DNA from: Saccoglossus kowalevskii
Lineage: Eukaryota > Hemichordata > Enteropneusta > Harrimaniidae
Reading direction: 5' to 3'
Length of the DNA: 30,494 bases
Assembly (NCBI RefSeq): GCF_000003605.2
Contig: NW_003156741.1
Coordinates: 54,075 to 84,568, forward strand
Shown: positions 26,842-30,494 of the stretch, in pieces
How the letters are laid out: the number at the start of each line of letters is the position of its first letter
How positions within the stretch are numbered: the stretch's first letter is position 1
The notes under the pieces: model-generated
Seen by the model: only the letters and a program-made list of their open reading frames with translations
What the model was told of the DNA's origin: nothing
Database searches by the model: none
Position numbers and translations under genes: made by a program

Positions 26842-29658
26842 GTGAGTCTGATTTTCATGAGTTGATGAGACCCAGGAATGGATAATTTTGTTTGCCTTGT
26901 TTCGAGTATATAAAATAAAGGAAAACATATTTATTGTAAAGTCGATTTGTCATAGTCACTAGATGACAACTTTTTGCAAATGCACAATGCTATAAAAGAA
27001 GAAAAATTGGATGTGGTTTTGCTTGGATATTCACTATGTTTTGAATTCAAATTTTTGAATTCAAATTCAAGTTTTTAATCTGTTGTATTTCGCCTGCATT
27101 AAATAATTAAGGTTTTTACTATTTATAATATGTGGTGAGAAACAAACAAAAACATGTTGTGAACTCAGTGAAAATTCATTGCTTTGTTTTTTTAGCTCCG
27201 CTGTTCATATTACTGATTGTCCGTTGTCGTCAACTTTACAATTTCAACTTCTTCTTCGAAACCGAAAGTCAGAATGTTCTCAAATTTAATATGCAAGGAC
27301 CTTGGATTGTTCTTTCTCAGATTTGTTCATTTCCTGATGATATCTTGAATTCTCTAATTTTTGTGAATATTTTTGGTAAAAAGTGATATTTTCGACTTCT
27401 TGTTAAAAACCGCAAGTCCAATTGCTTTGATATTACATATATAGATACTACATGTGGACCTTTCTCAGATTTGTTCATTTTGTGATGATATCTTAGATTC
27501 TCTAATTTTGGTGAATATTTTTGTAATTTTTAGTAAAAAGTGATATTTTCGACTTCTTGTTGAAAATCGTAAGTGTGATTGCTTTGATACTATGCATATA
27601 GGTACCTCAGGTAAACCTCTCTCAGATTTGTTCATTTCGTAATGATATCTTCAATTATCTAATTTTGATGAATATTTTTGTCATTTTTGGTAAAAAGTAA
27701 TATTTTTGAATTCTTGTTGAAACAGCAAGTCCGATTGCTATACATACTATACATATTGTTCATTTTCTAATGATATCTTCAGTTCTTTAATTGAAATGTG
27801 ACTGCTAACAGCGGAGCTATCTCAGCCAACAGGCTGCATGTTTAAATTGTCCCTGACTTGTGATTTTCGTGAATATATACCTCATTAATAAAGCTTGTTA
27901 AATAATTACCTTGGCAGTCACGTTCCAAGCATGGTGGCTCAATATGAAGGCATGATGGCTAGTTCTCACAGCATGATCGCATTGCCATGCTATTGTATAC
28001 TTTAGGAGAACCCTATCCTAACTGCACAAACAGAAGAGGTTACGCTTGATGGTCAGTTAAATTGTACTTCACTCACTATGTTTTGGTGATTCCATTCACA
28101 GGTAGACACATTGATAGACATATGGAGAGAATTCAGAGAAGAAACAAATAGTATTGTGCCAAAAAGTAATCCCTTACCAGAGCCGCCACGGGTTCGAGAA
28201 AGCCTGGTAAATCATATACGTCTACTACTTGGTAGTTTAAAAGATAAAAGAGATGGTGGAAGGTAAGATGACCAATGTTCTCTAATAATTAAGTCAATAT
28301 TGAGGATGGGATCATGGAAGATTTTGATATAATATTTGGAATGTAACATTTCTTGATTTTTGTTAGATGTTGAATGTTAATTTTCTGACATAACTGTCTT
28401 GATTAGAAGTTTGCTAACATTGATAAATTATCTACATAAATAAAACTATAATTATCTTAATGATGGAAATGTTTAATGTTTATTTCTAGGGATTCTGGTG
28501 TAGTCTTAGCAGATTGTAATATTGATGTTTTAGACTATGTATTACATGACACAACTAGTTCAGGTGAGTACAGTCTAAGTGTTCAGCGAAAATTGATCAA
28601 TATCATTGAAAAAAAAAATTTTGATTTTGTTTTATCGTGAGATACAAGTAGGTAGGTATATGGTCATAGTAGAATAGCATGGTATGTTTTTTAGAAAAAA
28701 TATTAACTTTTGTGAGCATCACCGCCATCATTAAGTTTGCCATGCCTGTGTGATGTAGTAATGTGTGTGATATTTTTCGGCAACTACATTTTTTTCCAAA
28801 ATTTGGTTTTACTTTATCAAATCTGAAGTATTCAAAAATAAAAACATAATTAAAACTACCACAGGTTAGAATTGATGCTACTGTAAAATCTGTATTAGAA
28901 GCTGCCGCTTCTATTAAAATAGTACAATACAACAGAGGGGATGCGGCTTCTATTAAAACATCTACACATGAAAACGGTGAATTTTTGGTTCTCAATAGTG
29001 CAAAAAGAATGGGTGCGACCTCTATTAGGGATGCGGCTTCTAATACAGATTTTATGGCAGTATTTGTATCAAAACATTAAAATGATGATTCCAGTGCCTA
29101 TTCTACTATGGATCAGGAATGTTATTAATTTTACAGTGAATTTTGTAAATGAATATTATTGGTAAACCATTTAATTTTTGCGGCTATAAATTTGATTTTC
29201 ATTCCTGGAAACAAAATTATGTGAATGCCACTGACTCCCAAAATTTGCAAAAATTAATTTTTTTACAAAATTGAAGTGATTCACAGTAGGTCATTAGTAT
29301 ATGTACATGTAGTAATAAACCTTTTTTTTTATTTATTTATTTCACCAGTTACATAGGAAATTAAATAAATACTAATGTACAGAAATGATGATTTCTGGCC
29401 AGTTACATTACCTGGCCAGTTATACAATTTAATATGTGTATTGCAAATAAGCATCAATCCTTGTACATATTTGTCATATTTCTGTGAAAATACTATTGCC
29501 TGATTAATTATCTGTTTTATTTGATGTATGTACTTTTTTTGGTATTACTTTGCAGGCTCTAGTGCTAGTAGTACACCTAAACGACCATCAACAGCTGCCA
29601 GTGTGAGAGATGGTCGAGAGACGCCGCTTAGAATCACTCCATGTAGTGATGCAGATAT
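26686..29658 (+). CDS. CCDC24: CCDC24-like coiled-coil protein, 5' part of gene
   Basis: Four exons (26686-26841, 28102-28262, 28490-28563, 29556-29658) join in frame to 164 whole codons plus a split one; the gene continues past the right edge. The first exon reads PPSLWKLVEENVSPEEREEI, QEILGDSLIEQSLELHSEV (the last Val from exon 2). This aligns well with human CCDC24 near its start, PSLWELVEEHVPLRERREV and SLELRAEV. The second exon ends in a basic helix HIRLLLGSLKDKRDGG, and the third contains VLDYVLHD, similar to human VLHFALEE. The fourth is Ser/Thr/Pro-rich and disordered (SSASSTPKRPSTAAS). The molecular function of CCDC24 is not established. The homology call rests on memory of the human protein and was not searched. 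Confidence 0.75.
27193..27836. mobile_element. Helentron-like non-autonomous element with three core tandem units
   Basis: It is bounded by a perfect 13-base inverted repeat, TAGCTCCGCTGTT at 27193-27205 and AACAGCGGAGCTA at 27807-27819. Inside are three and a part units of about 148-157 bases; the marker CTCAGATTTGTTCATTT starts at 27316, 27464 and 27621. A hairpin CAGCC-AACA-GGCTG follows at 27823-27836. This order (subterminal inverted repeat, tandem core, terminal stem-loop) is known from DINE-1/HINE elements and from the pearl elements of bivalves. It has no coding capacity. It is in intron 1 of the CCDC24-like gene. Confidence 0.7.
28102..28262 (+). CDS. CCDC24: CCDC24-like exon 2
   Basis: It encodes VDTLIDIWREFREETNSIVP, a Pro-rich linker KSNPLPEPPRVRESLVNHIR, and LLLGSLKDKRDGG. 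The acceptor is TTCACAG and the donor GTAAGA. The last Arg codon is split. In human CCDC24 the corresponding part also has a basic leucine-rich helix (LRQLLQGLRHK). Confidence 0.75.
28490..28563 (+). CDS. CCDC24: CCDC24-like exon 3
   Basis: A short exon encoding DSGVVLADCNIDVLDYVLHD then TTSS, with both ends in split codons. The frame continues exactly from exon 2 to exon 4, which supports the boundaries. Confidence 0.7.
28879..29062. repeat. 184-base MITE with TACTG..TAAAATCTGTATTAGAAGC ends
   Basis: The left end reads TACTGTAAAATCTGTATTAG. The right end on the other strand reads TACTGCCATAAAATCTGTATTAGA (shown in two parts: TACTGCCA, then TAAAATCTGTATTAGA). Inside are four copies of a short motif close to TGCGGCTTCTATTA (28903, 28942, 29013, 29032). 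It is in intron 3 of the CCDC24-like gene. Confidence 0.75.
29556..29658 (+). CDS. CCDC24: CCDC24-like exon 4
   Basis: It encodes SSASSTPKRPSTAASVRDGR followed by ETPLRITPCSDAD, low-complexity and basic. The acceptor is TTTGCAG and the donor GTAAGT. The last codon (AT plus one base) is completed beyond the window. Confidence 0.65.
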
Positions 29659-29785
29659 GTAAGTACTAGAGTTGAAGTGTTTACATAATTCTCAGTAGAC
29701 ATATGCAGTGTGTGTTATGTATCAGTAGACTGCAGTCATGATATCATTGTTTGATATACATCTACATACGTTTATTATTACTTTA

Positions 29786-29786
29786 T

Positions 29787-29817
<31 letters not shown>
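29786..29817. repeat. AAT trinucleotide microsatellite
   Basis: About ten perfect tandem AAT/TAA units, preceded by TTATTATTA in the opposite sense. Confidence 0.9.
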
Positions 29818-29818
<1 letters not shown>

Positions 29819-29978
29819 GTTTATTCATTCTGAAATAAGAAGTAAGAAATACATTATTGTCTATGTCACAGAAAATGGGTGAAAAGGGCTTCAGAAAATA
29901 GCTAAAGCTAGTCTAGTCTGAGCCCAGCCTTTGTAAACAAAACTAAGTATATGAGGGTCTTGCAGTATTTTAGGTAGT

Positions 29979-30033
29979 AAGTGAATTAATAAATGAAAGA
30001 ATGAAGGAATGAATGAATAAAATAAATAAATAA
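29979..30033. repeat. AATG/AATA degenerate tetranucleotide tract
   Basis: A run of AATGAA, GAAT and AAATAAAT words ending just before the MITE at 30045. Confidence 0.6.
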
Positions 30034-30044
30034 TGGCTATTATG

Positions 30045-30149
30045 TGAGTTATCACCTGCGCATGCATGCTTAAGTGTCTTTTTTAGCATGTGTTGTTATC
30101 ATCACTTAGGACTTAAATCCTGTATGTGCGCACGTTACGACCCCTTTAA
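30045..30149. repeat. TTAA-flanked MITE family, copy D (internally shortened)
   Basis: It begins TGAGTTATCACCTGCGCATG and ends GCGCACGTTACGACCCCTTT then AA. It shares GTGTTGTTATCATCACTT and GGACTTAAATCC with copies A and B, but lacks the TTTACAAACAAG interior, so about 50 bases are missing. Confidence 0.65.
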
Positions 30150-30494
30150 GATACTGAAAATGACTAAAAAAAATTGGAACAAATTTGTTAGAAACAAAAG
30201 TAAAAAAATGTTCAAAATTTGCATTTTTGCAATGGTTTCTATGGTGAGATTATTCCAAGATTTGTAATATTATTCACAGTTCAAAGCAATTTATATTTTA
30301 TAATACACAAGCGCAGTATCATGCTTAGGCAGTAGTGCAAAATTCAAATTGGGCTCAAACTCCCTTAAAATCAACATAAAATGTCATTTTGGATCATCTC
30401 TGTCTATTGTTGACATTTTGATTATCCAAATCACTTCCACCTCCCCCTCTCCCCTCTCCTCTCCATTGACATACTAATTACTCATGGTATACAA

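Larger units (their letters stand above)
29659..30494 (+). other. CCDC24-like intron 4 (truncated by window end)
   Basis: It contains an AAT microsatellite (29786-29817), an AT-rich AATG/AATA tetramer tract (29979-30033), a short TTAA-family MITE copy (30045-30149), and a CT-rich tract (30437-30463). No exon is recognised up to the window end. Confidence 0.65.

Noticed and set aside
27043-27072. TTGAATTCAAATT palindromic cluster
   Set aside because: Short AT-rich palindromes of this kind are expected at this base composition.
28603-28995. Antisense open frame of 130 codons
   Set aside because: About a third of it lies in the 28879-29062 MITE; the translation is low-complexity and hydrophobic without similarity.
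1-30494. CRISPR array, bacterial operon or phage features
   Set aside because: Spliced animal genes, GT-AG introns and poly(A) signals occupy the window; the tandem repeats lack the repeat-spacer pattern.
1-30494. tRNA, rRNA or snRNA genes
   Set aside because: I looked for tRNA B-box-like GGTTCGA words and snRNA-like runs and found no convincing set. Intronic snoRNAs cannot be ruled out by eye.

Overview
This window is AT-rich, intron-rich nuclear DNA from an animal. Every intron whose two ends are visible fits GT-AG rules, introns run from about 150 to 1,500 bases, and miniature repeats are dense. The closest matches I can recall for the proteins are human and other animal orthologues. The repeat load, including Helentron-like elements with internal tandem units of about 150 bases, would fit a marine invertebrate such as a mollusc or another lophotrochozoan, or an invertebrate deuterostome. 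I cannot assign the species from sequence alone.

Three protein genes lie head-to-tail on the + strand. (1) At 1256-2639 are the last two coding exons of the small subunit of ribonucleotide reductase (RRM2); the rest lies upstream of the window. Its 3' UTR may extend to a poly(A) signal near 5201-5210. (2) At 6911-22955 is a complete MTREX (Mtr4, SKIV2L2) gene. It has 21 coding exons that join without any frame break into a 1,030-residue Ski2-like RNA helicase, the ATP-driven helicase partner of the nuclear RNA exosome. (3) At 26686-29658 are the first four recognised coding exons of a CCDC24-like gene, which runs off the right edge.

The genes look like neighbours and not an operon. RRM2 makes deoxyribonucleotides, MTREX works in nuclear RNA surveillance and rRNA processing, and CCDC24 is poorly characterised. 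MTREX has a housekeeping-type start with an ETS-like site and a YY1-like site over the ATG.

The introns and intergenic spaces are full of short non-autonomous elements with terminal inverted repeats. There are at least seven distinguishable families, several present in two to four copies within 30 kb. There are also two Helentron-like elements, several short tandem repeats, a 26-base near-perfect palindrome and a G-run. I saw no rRNA, tRNA, CRISPR array, prokaryotic system or intact transposase gene. The most useful material here is the complete exon map of MTREX and the repeat families. I found no convincing novel protein system.
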